A stretch of DNA of 64,000 nt, from positions 1,488,001 through 1,552,000 of the forward strand of contig NZ_JARUBP010000001.1 of NCBI RefSeq assembly GCF_029626225.1, given 5' to 3'. The first letter of the stretch is position 1. Each line of letters opens with the position of its first letter. The stretch comes from Asanoa sp. WMMD1127 (lineage in GTDB: Bacteria > Actinomycetota > Actinomycetes > Mycobacteriales > Micromonosporaceae). The translations under genes were made by a program, and so were the position numbers. The notes under the pieces were generated by a model. The model saw only the letters and a list, made by a program, of their open reading frames with translations, was not told where the DNA came from and searched no databases. Positions 36,514 to 44,454 of this stretch are shown piece after piece.

Positions 36514-38050
36514 CGTGGGCGGCCTTGGCGTCGGACTTCCACGGGACCTGGATCTCGACCGTACGAGTCTCCGGTGTCGTCTTGTAGAGCTCCCACAGCA
36601 CGACGCTCTCCCCCGGCTCCAGCGTGTCGTTGGCCCCGTTGGCACTCGTGGCGCTGCACAGGCACGCGCCGCTGGCCACGTACATCGGCTCGTATCTGAT
36701 GTGCGCCGCGGGGTCGACGAGCATGACGCCGCCCGCCGCCCAACCGCGGCGGGGCCGCCAGCTGCCGTGGGTGAAGTACTCCTTCTCGAGCTCGGCACCG
36801 AACGCGATGCGGGTCTGGCCGTCGTTGCGCAGCGTCCACACCAGCGACGTCAGGCCGGTCGAGTCGCGGTGCAGTCCGTTGACCTCGGCCCGCAGGCCCT
36901 TGACGTCCGCCGGCGTGAAGTCGGCGCCCGCCTGCGCGCCCGCGCCGAAGCGGTACGGCGTCCCCGCGACCGTCGTCTGCGCGGGCTTCGGCTTGGCCCG
37001 GCTGAACGTCACCGTGACCCGGCGGTTCTTACGGCGTCCCTCGGCGGTGTCGTTGGAGAAGATCGGACTGCGCGAACCATGCCCCTTGACCTGGTACGTC
37101 ACCCCGGGTCGAGTGACCAGGGCGGTGAGCCGGTCGGCGACCGTCTGGGCCCGCCGTTGGGACAGCGGATCGTTGATGGCGTCGGTGCCCGTGCTGTCGG
37201 CGTGCCCGTCGACCGCCACGGTGCTGTCGTCGGAGGCGTCGATCTGCCCCGCGACCTGCTGGAGCAGGGCGTCGGCGCGCGGGCTCAGGTCGGCGCGGTC
37301 GATCGCGAACAGCACGTCGGAGGCCAGCCGCACGGTGCGGTCGCCGCCCTCGTCGTTCACGGAGGTGTCGACACCCTCGGCGACGCTGGTCGCGTTGAGA
37401 ATCCGGGGCGGCGCCAGCGACGTGGCGGCGGGGTCGCGTTGGTCGGGCAACGCCGCGAGCGGCCCTGAGCCGATCGGCACGTCGGCGACGGGCGGCGCCG
37501 TGGGCATGACGACGGTGACCCGGTCGACTTCGGGCGGTGGGGCCGGGTAGTGCGCGTACAGGTCCAGCGTCTGCCCGGCCTCGACGACCACGCGCACGGT
37601 CGTGGAGCACAGGCAGATCTCGGCCGGTATCCCCTCGGCCTTGTGCAGCGGCAGGTAGAGCGCGTTGCCGCCGCCGTCGAGCAGCCCGATGCCACTGACC
37701 GCCAAGGAGTCGCCGATCCCGGGATGGGTGACGTCGCCAGGCTCGCTCAGCCCGAGGTCGATGGCCTTGATCGGGCTCTGGCCCGTGTTCGCCACGCGGA
37801 ACTGCGCGGTCACCACCGCGTCGGTCGTGCGGCTCAGCGCCCGCACCTCGATCGTCGCCTGCCCACTGGCGACGGCCAGCGGGACCACGCCGAGGGAGGT
37901 CTCCGGTGGGGTGGCCGTGGCGGTGGCCGTGGCCGTCGACTCGCTCCGGCCCAGCCCGTCCTTGGCCGGCTCGCTCTGGCAACCGCTCACGGCGAGGGCG
38001 ACGGCGAGCGCGGCCCCGCAGAGCATTGTCCGTACGGTGTACTGGCTCAT
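36491..38050 (-). CDS. OmpA-domain lipoprotein
   Basis: A 519-residue exported lipoprotein. The signal peptide ends in a lipobox AVSGC, with the acylated cysteine near residue 24. The OmpA/MotB peptidoglycan-binding domain is in residues 240-345 (LFAIDRADLSPRADALLQQ; VDGHADSTGTDAINDPLSQRRA; GRRKNRRVTVTF). The flanking parts each carry a paired-cysteine stretch (EICLCSTTVRV; GACLCSATSAN) and share a fold-like pattern, so the protein looks like two similar domains around a peptidoglycan anchor. It should tether the cell surface to the wall. It is divergent from marR. Confidence 0.88.
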   Translation of the reverse strand: MSQYTVRTMLCGAALAVALAVSGCQSEPAKDGLGRSESTATATATATPPETSLGVVPLAVASGQATIEVRALSRTTDAVVTAQFRVANTGQSPIKAIDLGLSEPGDVTHPGIGDSLAVSGIGLLDGGGNALYLPLHKAEGIPAEICLCSTTVRVVVEAGQTLDLYAHYPAPPPEVDRVTVVMPTAPPVADVPIGSGPLAALPDQRDPAATSLAPPRILNATSVAEGVDTSVNDEGGDRTVRLASDVLFAIDRADLSPRADALLQQVAGQIDASDDSTVAVDGHADSTGTDAINDPLSQRRAQTVADRLTALVTRPGVTYQVKGHGSRSPIFSNDTAEGRRKNRRVTVTFSRAKPKPAQTTVAGTPYRFGAGAQAGADFTPADVKGLRAEVNGLHRDSTGLTSLVWTLRNDGQTRIAFGAELEKEYFTHGSWRPRRGWAAGGVMLVDPAAHIRYEPMYVASGACLCSATSANGANDTLEPGESVVLWELYKTTPETRTVEIQVPWKSDAKAAHVTGLSIG

Positions 38051-38076
38051 CGGTTTCCCCGTCGATCGGGCCTACC

Positions 38077-38100
38077 ATTAGCTAGGCAGGCTAGATAAAT
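38077..38100. promoter_or_regulatory. MarR operator candidate in the ompA-like/marR gap
   Basis: ATTAGCTAG (38077-38085) and CTAGATAAA (38091-38099) form a split inverted repeat between the divergent lipoprotein gene and marR, 15 bases before the marR start. The same words, fused as ATTAGCTAGATAAA on the other strand, occur at 40023-40036 upstream of the hydrolase gene. Shared sites next to a MarR gene suggest MarR binding at both. Confidence 0.65.
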
Positions 38101-38114
38101 GGATGTTGAGGTAA

Positions 38115-38558
38115 ATGGCGCGCAATCTGGTCGACGAGGTCATCGCCCGGCTCGGGCAGTCGAGCGAGCGCGGGATGCGCATGAGCCAGGCCGCTGCCGC
38201 GCGGGCCGGCGTCAACCCGACCGACATGCAGTGCCTGCAGCTGTTGCAGCGGGGTCCGATGCCGGCGGGTGAGCTGGCGCGGCTCGCCGGGCTCACCACC
38301 GCGTCGACGACCGCTTTGCTGGACCGCCTCGAGCGGGCCGGATACGTCACCCGCACCCGGGACGCCGGTGACCGCCGCCGGGTCATCGTGGCGCTGGATC
38401 CGCAGACCACCCGGGCCGAGATCGCGCCGCTCTACGCCCCGTTGATCCGCAGTTGGCGGCGGACCCTGGCCGGCTACTCGGACCGCGATTTGGCGGTCAT
38501 CGTCCGCTTCCTCGACGAGGTCGTGGAGGCGTTCGACCAGCAGATCGAGCGGCCCTAG
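38115..38558 (+). CDS. MarR-family transcriptional regulator
   Basis: A 147-residue winged-helix regulator. The DNA-binding part is at about residues 47-100: MPAGELARLAGLTTASTTALLDRLERAGYVTR, then the wing RDAGDRRRVIVAL with the MarR-typical DRR. MarR proteins repress until a small ligand binds. The gene is preceded by the split palindrome at 38077-38100 and is convergent with the DUF6069 gene; their stop codons share one CTAG (38555-38558). Confidence 0.92.
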   Translation: MARNLVDEVIARLGQSSERGMRMSQAAAARAGVNPTDMQCLQLLQRGPMPAGELARLAGLTTASTTALLDRLERAGYVTRTRDAGDRRRVIVALDPQTTRAEIAPLYAPLIRSWRRTLAGYSDRDLAVIVRFLDEVVEAFDQQIERP

Positions 38559-39004
38559 GGTCGGCGCTCGCCGGGCAGGCCGCTCGCGACCAGCGGAATG
38601 ATCACCAGCGCCGCGACCACGTGGGCCAGCGCCAGCACGACCTTGGTGGCCGGCTCGGCGTTGGCGAGCACCGGCGCGGCCAGCGACAGCACCGCGAGCC
38701 CCACGGTCACGCGGACGAACGCGCGCCGTGGGCGCCGGGCCCAGCGGCGCAGCGCAAACGCCAGCACCGTGCCCCAGAACGTGCAGATCGCTGTGCCCAT
38801 CAGGAACGAGGCCGCGGTCACGTCCGCCCGGTCCGCCGCGCCGACGCTGCCCGCGGCCATCGGCACCCCGGCCCACGCCGCGACCGCGCCGACGGCCGCT
38901 GTCAGAGCCGCCGCCGCCAACGCGGCGCAGACCGCCCGCACCAGCAGGCCGGCGGACGTCACAGCGGGAACCGAGGCGGGGACGGCGATTCCGGTGTCAG
39001 TCAT
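38555..39004 (-). CDS. DUF6069-like four-helix membrane protein
   Basis: A 149-residue protein with four membrane helices (about residues 20-45, 68-88, 95-115 and 122-142) and short loops, similar to DUF6069 proteins found next to MarR- or TetR-regulated genes in actinobacteria. GGAGGAGAACGAG before ATG 39004 is a strong ribosome site. It lies 80 bases downstream of the hydrolase gene on the same strand and is probably its operon partner. Function unknown. Confidence 0.75.
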   Translation of the reverse strand: MTDTGIAVPASVPAVTSAGLLVRAVCAALAAAALTAAVGAVAAWAGVPMAAGSVGAADRADVTAASFLMGTAICTFWGTVLAFALRRWARRPRRAFVRVTVGLAVLSLAAPVLANAEPATKVVLALAHVVAALVIIPLVASGLPGERRP

Positions 39005-39084
39005 CTCGTTCTCCTCCATCTAGGACGGCCGCCCGGTGCGGCCGTACTGAGGTCGGAGCCGCCCGCCTGGTTTCGACATCGCCC

Positions 39085-39885
39085 TCATGCGAAAAACTCC
39101 GTCAGGGCGGGCCGCAGCGCGTCGGGCTGGTAGAGCACGCCGTGGTCCTGGCCGGCCACCACGCGGCGCACGGCACCGGGGATCGCCGCCGCCACCGCCC
39201 GGCTCGCCTCGCTCAGCCAGGCCTCGGTGTTACCGCCGGCGAGCACCAGCGTGGGCGCCAGGATGCGGCGCAGGCGGTCGACCGGCATCGCCTGGCCCGA
39301 CCCGCACACCGCGATGTCGTAGGGCAGCGAGTCGGCCAGCCCCACGAACCACGGCCACATGGGACTGCCGGTCATCTGTTCGACCTGCGCCGGCGGCACA
39401 TTGGCGGACTGGGTGAGGAAGAGGGCGGCCGCGCCGTCGCGGTCACCGGCCGCGAGCAGCGCCTCGACCCGAGCCAGCAGGTCACCGGCCGGCTGCGGGC
39501 GGGCGTCGGCGACCACGTAGGGCGGCTCGTAGATCGCCAGGCGGGCGATCGGCACGCCCCTGGCGGCGGCCTCCAGCGCCAGGATCGCCCCGGACGAGTG
39601 CCCGAACACACACCCGGGCTCGCCGGCGTACGCGATGACGGCTGCGAGGTCGTCGACCTCCGCGGCGACCCGGTCGCCATCGTCGGGCCGCAGGTCGGTG
39701 CTCTTGCCGCGGCCGCGGCGGTCGTACACCACCGGTTGCAATGACGGCGCCAGCGTCGCCGCCAGTCCCGCGACGGTGGTGGCGTCGTTGAACGCGCCCC
39801 CGACCAGGATCACCGGCCGACCGGCGCCGAGCGACTCGACGGCGATCGTACTCCCGTCGGCGGACCGGACCGTGGCTGTGCTCAT
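39085..39885 (-). CDS. alpha/beta hydrolase
   Basis: A 266-residue alpha/beta hydrolase. The oxyanion segment is VILVGGAFND, the nucleophile is in FGHSSGA (near residue 94), and the histidine is in GQDHGVLY near the C-terminus. Substrate unknown; the class includes esterases and haloperoxidase-like enzymes. GAGGAG precedes ATG 39885. The promoter region upstream (40001-40036) carries three CTAG-centred repeats that match the marR operator, so the gene is probably under MarR control. Confidence 0.87.
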   Translation of the reverse strand: MSTATVRSADGSTIAVESLGAGRPVILVGGAFNDATTVAGLAATLAPSLQPVVYDRRGRGKSTDLRPDDGDRVAAEVDDLAAVIAYAGEPGCVFGHSSGAILALEAAARGVPIARLAIYEPPYVVADARPQPAGDLLARVEALLAAGDRDGAAALFLTQSANVPPAQVEQMTGSPMWPWFVGLADSLPYDIAVCGSGQAMPVDRLRRILAPTLVLAGGNTEAWLSEASRAVAAAIPGAVRRVVAGQDHGVLYQPDALRPALTEFFA

Positions 39886-40000
39886 GATGTCTCCTCGGAA
39901 AGGACGGGGCGATCTGCGGCGCCAGTGCACCGCCCCCGATGCCGGACACGGCGATGTTGCGCGAGCACGAAACGCCTCACAGGCAAGCCCTTCGAGCGCT

Positions 40001-40036
40001 AACTAGGTAATCGTATTACTAGTTTATCTAGCTAAT
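40001..40036. promoter_or_regulatory. cluster of MarR-type operator repeats upstream of the hydrolase gene
   Basis: This block contains AACTAGGTAAT and ATTACTAGTTTA as a near-palindrome (40001-40026), overlapping TTTATCTAGCTAAT (40023-40036), the reverse complement of ATTAGCTAGATAAA. The words match the split repeat before marR. The AT-rich patch stands out strongly from the GC-rich surroundings. It lies about 115 bases before the hydrolase start. Confidence 0.6.
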
Positions 40037-40052
40037 ACGAGACGAGCCGAGA

Positions 40053-40079
40053 TGTCAACGAAGGGCGCCTTCGTTGACA
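40053..40079. repeat. 27-bp perfect hairpin
   Basis: TGTCAACGAAGG (40053-40064) pairs perfectly with CCTTCGTTGACA (40068-40079) around a 3-base loop. It stands between the operator block and the terminator of the next gene. It may be a second terminator or a dispersed palindromic repeat. Confidence 0.65.
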
Positions 40080-40210
40080 CTGCGCTCGAACCTAGGCGCG
40101 CCGAGGGCGGCCGGGCGTCATCCAGCCGTGGGGCGCTCCTACCACCGGCGTGGTACTCCGGACGCGGCAGGACGTGCCGGGCACCCCATGGAAGAGCTGC
40201 CCAGATGCGC

Positions 40211-40244
40211 CACCAGGGTGGCCCGAAGCCGGGCCACCCTGGTG
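40211..40244 (-). terminator. terminator after the HPF-like gene
   Basis: CACCAGGGTGGCCCG (40211-40225) pairs perfectly with its complement (40230-40244) across a 4-base loop. The 15-bp stem starts 16 bases beyond the stop of the minus-strand HPF-like gene. No T-run follows, as is usual here. Confidence 0.8.
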
Positions 40245-40260
40245 CTGCGTCGATCCGGGG

Positions 40261-40590
40261 TCAGCGCGGGCTGCGGCGACCCTTGGCGTCGGTCAGGCGG
40301 CGGCGCAGGTCGTCGCGTACGTCCATGATCGCGGCGTGCAGGTCGTCCTCGGTCGACGTCGTGACGATCTTGTCGAGGTCGCCGGTCCAGCACTCCAGGG
40401 TCACCTTCTGGCCGGCGGCCTGGCGGTCCTTCACCGAGATCTCGAGCTCGGTCGCATCGGCGTCGAACGACGCGAGGCGGGCGTCCAGCGGGCCGAACTG
40501 CTCGGCGATCCAGGCCCGGTCGCCCTGGGTGAAACCGGCGCCCACGCGCAGGCACTGCTCGACCGTGGCCGGGTTGGCGACGCCACTCAT
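40261..40590 (-). CDS. HPF/RaiA-like ribosome-associated protein
   Basis: A 109-residue protein with the beta-alpha-beta-beta-beta-alpha pattern of hibernation-promoting factors. Strand TELEISVKDRQAAGQKVTLEC, segment TTSTEDDLHAAIMDVRDDLRRRLTDAKGRR and a basic tail match the short HPF-like proteins of actinobacteria. It lacks the dimerising C-terminal domain of long HPF. It probably binds the 30S subunit in slow growth. GAGGAG before ATG 40590 fixes the start. A strong terminator follows it. Confidence 0.7.
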   Translation of the reverse strand: MSGVANPATVEQCLRVGAGFTQGDRAWIAEQFGPLDARLASFDADATELEISVKDRQAAGQKVTLECWTGDLDKIVTTSTEDDLHAAIMDVRDDLRRRLTDAKGRRSPR

Positions 40591-40685
40591 CTGAACTCCT
40601 CGGTTCGGCAACAGACGATCAACCGTCGTGTACCCCGGACCGCGCCGGGGCAAAACCCGTTGCCGAAGACCTGACAGAATGCGGC

Positions 40686-41189
40686 GTGCGCACCCGCCTC
40701 CGCTTGATGAGAGTGACGACCGAGCCCGTCCAGGTCCGCGAGACCGCCACCGTCGACCTGCCGCGCAGCGCGGATGCGGTCTTCTCGTTCATGTGGGACC
40801 CGGCCTCGTCACTCGAGCTCTTCGACGCGGTCGAGGTGGCCGCGACCCTCCCCGGTCGCACGGGCGTGGGCGAGTTCCAGGCCTTCGTGGAGCGGACCCC
40901 GGCCGGCCGGTTCGGCGTCCTGCACGAGGTTGTCGAGTTCGACCCCGGCCGCCGCGCCGTCATTCGCAGCGTGGTCGGCGTGTGTCCCACCTGGGGAGCG
41001 CTCACCGTCGAGCCGATCGGGACCGAGTCGTGCCGGCTCACCCAGGAGTTCTGGGCGGACATCCCGGCCGGGGTGCCGGTCGGCACCGACACGCACCTGC
41101 GCGACGGGTTCCAGCAGCGGCTACGTGCGCTGGCCGTCGGGTTGAGCGAGTGGGCCGCCCGCCGCAGCGACTGGGGCTGGCCGGCCTGA
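40686..41189 (+). CDS. SRPBCC-family protein
   Basis: A 167-residue helix-grip protein. Strand ETATVDLPRSADAVFSFMWDPASSLELFD opens the fold and a long C-terminal helix (RDGFQQRLRALAVGLSEWAA) closes it. Ligand unknown. The start is uncertain: GTG 40686 follows a CAGAAT box by five bases, but ATG 40707 is possible. Its last 69 bases overlap the end of the convergent AlkB-type gene, an unusually long tail overlap. Confidence 0.78.
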   Translation: MRTRLRLMRVTTEPVQVRETATVDLPRSADAVFSFMWDPASSLELFDAVEVAATLPGRTGVGEFQAFVERTPAGRFGVLHEVVEFDPGRRAVIRSVVGVCPTWGALTVEPIGTESCRLTQEFWADIPAGVPVGTDTHLRDGFQQRLRALAVGLSEWAARRSDWGWPA

Positions 41190-42293
41190 CTGGCGGGCCG
41201 CACGGGGATCCACATTGGCCAGCGTAACGTCGCCGCCGTAGTGCGCGAGGACCCGGTGGTCCATCACCCTCCTCCACAGTGGAGGCGTCAGCGCCACGAG
41301 AATCATCGTCGCGTAGCCGGCCGGCAGTTGCGGCGAGGTCTCGAACGTGCGCAACGTCTGGTAGCGACGGATCGGGTTGGCGTGGTGGTCGCTGTGGCGT
41401 TGCAGCTGGAAGAGGAAGACGTTGGTGGTGATGCGGTCGCTGTTCCAGCTGTGGCGCGGATCGACAGGTTCGTAGCGGCCGGCGGGACCGCGCTGCCGGC
41501 GCAGGCCGTAGTGCTCCAGGTAGTTCACCACCTCGAGGAGGCTGAAGCCGACCACAGCCTGGCACAGCAGGAACGGCAGGACCGCCGGTCCGTACGCCGC
41601 GGTGAGGATGCCGACCAGCGCGACCGTCATCGCCCACGCGTTGAGGACCTCGTTGCGGTGGCTCAGCACCCGGCGGCGGCGCAGCCGCAGTCGCGCCGAC
41701 TCGAGCCGCCATGCCGAGCGCAGGCTGCCCAGCACCGTCCGGGGCCAGAACCGCCAGAACGTCTCCCCCAGGCGCGCGCTCGCCGGGTCCTCGGGCGTGG
41801 CCACGCGTACGTGATGACCGCGGTTGTGTTCGACGAAGAAGTGCCCGTATCCGGCCGGCGCTAGCGCGATCTTGGACAGCCACCGTTCGACCGACTCCCG
41901 CTTGTGGCCGAGCTCGTGGGCGGTGTTGATGGCGATGCCGTTGACGATGCCGGCGGTGAGCACCAGGCCGACCATGCCCAGCGGCCCCGGCCGGCCGCTG
42001 ACCCAGACGGCGCAGCACACCGCCAGCGCCGCGTACTGCGCCGGCAGGTAGAGGAAGGTCAGCCAGCGGTAGTAGCGGTCGTTCTGGAGGGCGGCGTACG
42101 CCTCGTCGGGTGGGTTGCGTCGGTCGAGGCCGGCGAGCACGTCGACCAGCGGGATGAACCCGAACACCGCGACGGGGGTCAGCCACCACCCCGCGTCACC
42201 GACGATCCGCGACAGGCCATAGCCCCCGAACGGCAGCATTGGTACGACCAGCGCCAGTGGCCAGAGGTGCCGGCGCGGATCAGCCCAGTTCAT
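41121..42293 (-). CDS. AlkB-type alkane 1-monooxygenase/membrane hydroxylase
   Basis: A 390-residue membrane di-iron hydroxylase. The four histidine boxes of AlkB enzymes are present: NTAHELGHK, EHNRGHHVRVATPEDPASAR, NYLEHYGL and LQRHSDHH. It inserts oxygen at a terminal methyl of an alkane or fatty chain, taking electrons from rubredoxin, which is not encoded nearby. About six hydrophobic segments anchor it. AAAGGAGG before ATG 42293 is a strong ribosome site. A near-perfect palindrome (42305-42331) and a divergent tetR gene point to repression by that regulator. Confidence 0.92.
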   Translation of the reverse strand: MNWADPRRHLWPLALVVPMLPFGGYGLSRIVGDAGWWLTPVAVFGFIPLVDVLAGLDRRNPPDEAYAALQNDRYYRWLTFLYLPAQYAALAVCCAVWVSGRPGPLGMVGLVLTAGIVNGIAINTAHELGHKRESVERWLSKIALAPAGYGHFFVEHNRGHHVRVATPEDPASARLGETFWRFWPRTVLGSLRSAWRLESARLRLRRRRVLSHRNEVLNAWAMTVALVGILTAAYGPAVLPFLLCQAVVGFSLLEVVNYLEHYGLRRQRGPAGRYEPVDPRHSWNSDRITTNVFLFQLQRHSDHHANPIRRYQTLRTFETSPQLPAGYATMILVALTPPLWRRVMDHRVLAHYGGDVTLANVDPRAARQSGRPAPVAAAGGPLAQPDGQRT

Positions 42294-42304
42294 CAGCCCG
42301 CCTC

Positions 42305-42331
42305 CTTTACACGACGACCGTCGATGTAAAG
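42305..42331. promoter_or_regulatory. TetR operator candidate
   Basis: CTTTACA (42305-42311) and TGTAAAG (42325-42331) flank CGACGACCGTCG, itself a palindrome, giving an almost perfect 27-bp inverted repeat. It lies 12 bases before the AlkB-type start and 50 before tetR, where a repressor would block both genes. Confidence 0.75.
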
Positions 42332-42380
42332 AGTGTGGACTCGCTGGCCGGCGCTGTCCAGGGCCCGTACGATGTGGACC

Positions 42381-42980
42381 ATGCCCGACCCGGTCCGCCA
42401 CCGCACCGCCGTGCGGGCCCGCCTCCGGGCCACCCTGGTGGCGGCGGCGCGCGAGCTCGCGGTCGCCCGAGGCTGGCGGGAGGTGCGGATGGCCGACGTC
42501 GCCGCGGCGGCCGGGGTGAGCCGCCAGACCGTCTACAACGAGTTCGGTGACAAGAGCGGCCTGGCCGACGCGCTGGCCGCCGCGGAGATCGACCGGTTCC
42601 TCGACGCGGTGCGCGCGGCGCTGCGCGGCCACGGCACCGATATCCGGGCCGCCGCGCGGGCCGCCATCGGCGTGACCCTCGACGACGCCGCCGACAACCT
42701 GCTGATCAAGAGCATCGTGCGCGGCGGCGAGGACCAGCCCGACCCCCTGCTGCCCTATCTGACGACGCGGCCGCAGCTGATCCTCGAGGCGACGGTCGCC
42801 GTGCTGCACGAGTGGGCGTCGACGCTGCCCGGCTATCGCGCGGACCAGCTCGAGATCGTCTTCGACTCGATCGTGCGCCTGGTGATCAGCCACCTGACGT
42901 ACCCGACGGCCTCGCCCCAGCAGAGCGCCAACGACCTCGCCGACCTCCTGGCCAGGATGGTCAGCGCGGCGGGGCGGTGA
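42381..42980 (+). CDS. TetR-family transcriptional regulator
   Basis: A 199-residue regulator with an N-terminal HTH (about residues 12-58; RMADVAAAAGVSRQTVYNEFGDKSGLADAL). It is followed by a helical ligand domain (TetR_C type, about 75-190). I chose ATG 42381 because TACGAT (42368-42373) ends seven bases before it. Divergent placement to the AlkB-type gene and the shared palindrome suggest it represses that gene until a hydrocarbon or fatty ligand binds. Confidence 0.92.
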   Translation: MPDPVRHRTAVRARLRATLVAAARELAVARGWREVRMADVAAAAGVSRQTVYNEFGDKSGLADALAAAEIDRFLDAVRAALRGHGTDIRAAARAAIGVTLDDAADNLLIKSIVRGGEDQPDPLLPYLTTRPQLILEATVAVLHEWASTLPGYRADQLEIVFDSIVRLVISHLTYPTASPQQSANDLADLLARMVSAAGR

Positions 42981-42987
42981 GACCCGG

Positions 42988-43021
42988 GGCGGCGGGCGCG
43001 GTCCCGGCCGCGCCCGCCGCC
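42988..43021. terminator. bidirectional terminator between tetR and the fasciclin gene
   Basis: GGCGGCGGGCGCGG (42988-43001) pairs perfectly with CCGCGCCCGCCGCC (43008-43021) across a 6-base loop. It lies seven bases after the tetR stop and six from the end of the convergent fasciclin gene. Confidence 0.8.
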
Positions 43022-43026
43022 GTCGG

Positions 43027-43680
43027 TCACGGCAGGTCGATCGGGCGCAGCACGCGATCGATGCCGTGGGCGATCTGCCGGTTGCCCTTGTTGATGTCGA
43101 ACCGGTTGACGCGCGGGTCCCGGTCGCTGCGGTCGGCGTCGACCAGCTTGACCCGCTTCCACCAGTAGCCGTACACGTCGACCTTGATGGGGGCGCCCGC
43201 CGCCGTCGTCAACGTCGCGCCGTCCGCCTTCAGCGCCGCCCTGCGGTCGATCGTGGCGCCCGGCACCACGTGGTAGAGCAGCACCGACTCCACGGTGTCG
43301 ATGCCGAGTCCGGCCACCGCGGTGAACGACGCCCGCTCGCTGGGCAACCGCTTGGTGTGCTGCAGGTCGGCGACCAGCGTCTGGAAGGCACGGTCGTTCG
43401 GGATGAACGCGGTCAGCGCGGTCCCGCCGTCGGCGAGCACGCCGACCGCGCTGGCCGGCTTGGCCGCGAGCACGGCCTGCACCGCGGCGGTCAGGATGTC
43501 GTAGTCGCTGCCGTTGCGGTCGAACCCGCTCTGGTCCGCGGTCAGCACCGCGGCGAGCGACCTGGTGCCCAACGGCTTCGTCCTGCCGTGTGCGTCGGCC
43601 GGTGCGGCGGCGAGAGCGGAGATGACGATCGCGGCGGACGCCACGGCCGCGGCTCGCCTGCCGAGTCGGATGAACCTCAT
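43027..43680 (-). CDS. secreted fasciclin-domain protein (MPT70/MPT83-like)
   Basis: A 217-residue exported protein. The signal peptide is about residues 1-29 (MRFIRLGRRAAAV...ADAHG), then one fasciclin domain with the FAS1 motifs TAFIPNDRAFQTLV (H1) and VLLYHVVPG (the YH motif). There is no lipobox or anchor, so it is likely secreted or wall-associated, with a role in adhesion. It sits downstream of an ECF sigma/RskA pair, the same neighbourhood as the SigK-RskA-controlled fasciclin proteins MPT70/MPT83 of mycobacteria. Confidence 0.88.
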   Translation of the reverse strand: MRFIRLGRRAAAVASAAIVISALAAAPADAHGRTKPLGTRSLAAVLTADQSGFDRNGSDYDILTAAVQAVLAAKPASAVGVLADGGTALTAFIPNDRAFQTLVADLQHTKRLPSERASFTAVAGLGIDTVESVLLYHVVPGATIDRRAALKADGATLTTAAGAPIKVDVYGYWWKRVKLVDADRSDRDPRVNRFDINKGNRQIAHGIDRVLRPIDLP

Positions 43681-43752
43681 CGTCGGGGTGTCCCTTCCGA
43701 GTACGGGGGTGGTCACCCCTTCCTTCGGGCGGGCCGCCCGCGCCGGATGCAC

Positions 43753-44454
43753 CTAATAGGTCAGTGTTCCGCGCAGCAGGCTGCGGCCGGAGTGCGCGGC
43801 GTCGCCGTCGTGCGGCTCGTCGCTGACGTCGACCAGGCGGTAGCGGTTGAGGTCGACGCCGGGCGGGACGGTGAGCAACGCGTCCGGCCTGTCGGACAGG
43901 TTGCCGACCGCGACCATGCGGGTGGGTTCGTCGGGGTCGATCAGCCAGACCTCGTGGAAGCCGGTGGTCAGCGGCAGGTGCCGCACCTCGATGCGCATCT
44001 CGCCGGCGGACAGGACCTGCACGGTGCCGCCCGCGGTGGCCGGCACGGTCGGCAGCGGGGACAGGGTCGCCCGCGCCGTCACCCGCTCGGCCGGGGCGCG
44101 GGACACGAAGCGGTCAACGGCGACCGTGCCGGCGACCGCGAGGACGGCGGCCGCGGCCGCGGCGAGTGCCGGCATCAGCCAGCGCGGCCGCGAACGCCGC
44201 GACGGCTCGGCGACGTGGGTGATCGCCGGTGACGCGGGGGTCAGATCGGCCTCGATGCGCTGCCAGATGCGCTCGGGCGGCGGCGGCAGGTCGCGCAGGT
44301 CCTGGCTTTCCACGCCCAGTTCGGCGACCGTACGCAAGGACTCGAGCTCGTGCCGGCAGACCGCGCACGTCGTCAGGTGGTCGAGCTCGGACGGCGCCTC
44401 GGTCTGCTCAGCGAGCGCGAGTAGAACCAGCCGATCGGGATCCAGATGCTGCAC
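43753..44454 (-). CDS. rskA: RskA-family membrane anti-sigma factor
   Basis: A 233-residue anti-sigma factor. The cytoplasmic zinc-binding part has the H-x3-C-x2-C pattern (His26, Cys30, Cys33 in DHLTTCAVCRHEL); a single membrane helix lies near residues 95-113; the external RskA domain ends the protein (ADEWLID-like segment GFHEVWLIDPDEPTRMVAVG). It holds the upstream-encoded sigma factor until cleaved by regulated proteolysis. GTG 44454 lies inside the sigma gene (47-base overlap), so the two are co-expressed. Confidence 0.85.
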   Translation of the reverse strand: MQHLDPDRLVLLALAEQTEAPSELDHLTTCAVCRHELESLRTVAELGVESQDLRDLPPPPERIWQRIEADLTPASPAITHVAEPSRRSRPRWLMPALAAAAAAVLAVAGTVAVDRFVSRAPAERVTARATLSPLPTVPATAGGTVQVLSAGEMRIEVRHLPLTTGFHEVWLIDPDEPTRMVAVGNLSDRPDALLTVPPGVDLNRYRLVDVSDEPHDGDAAHSGRSLLRGTLTY

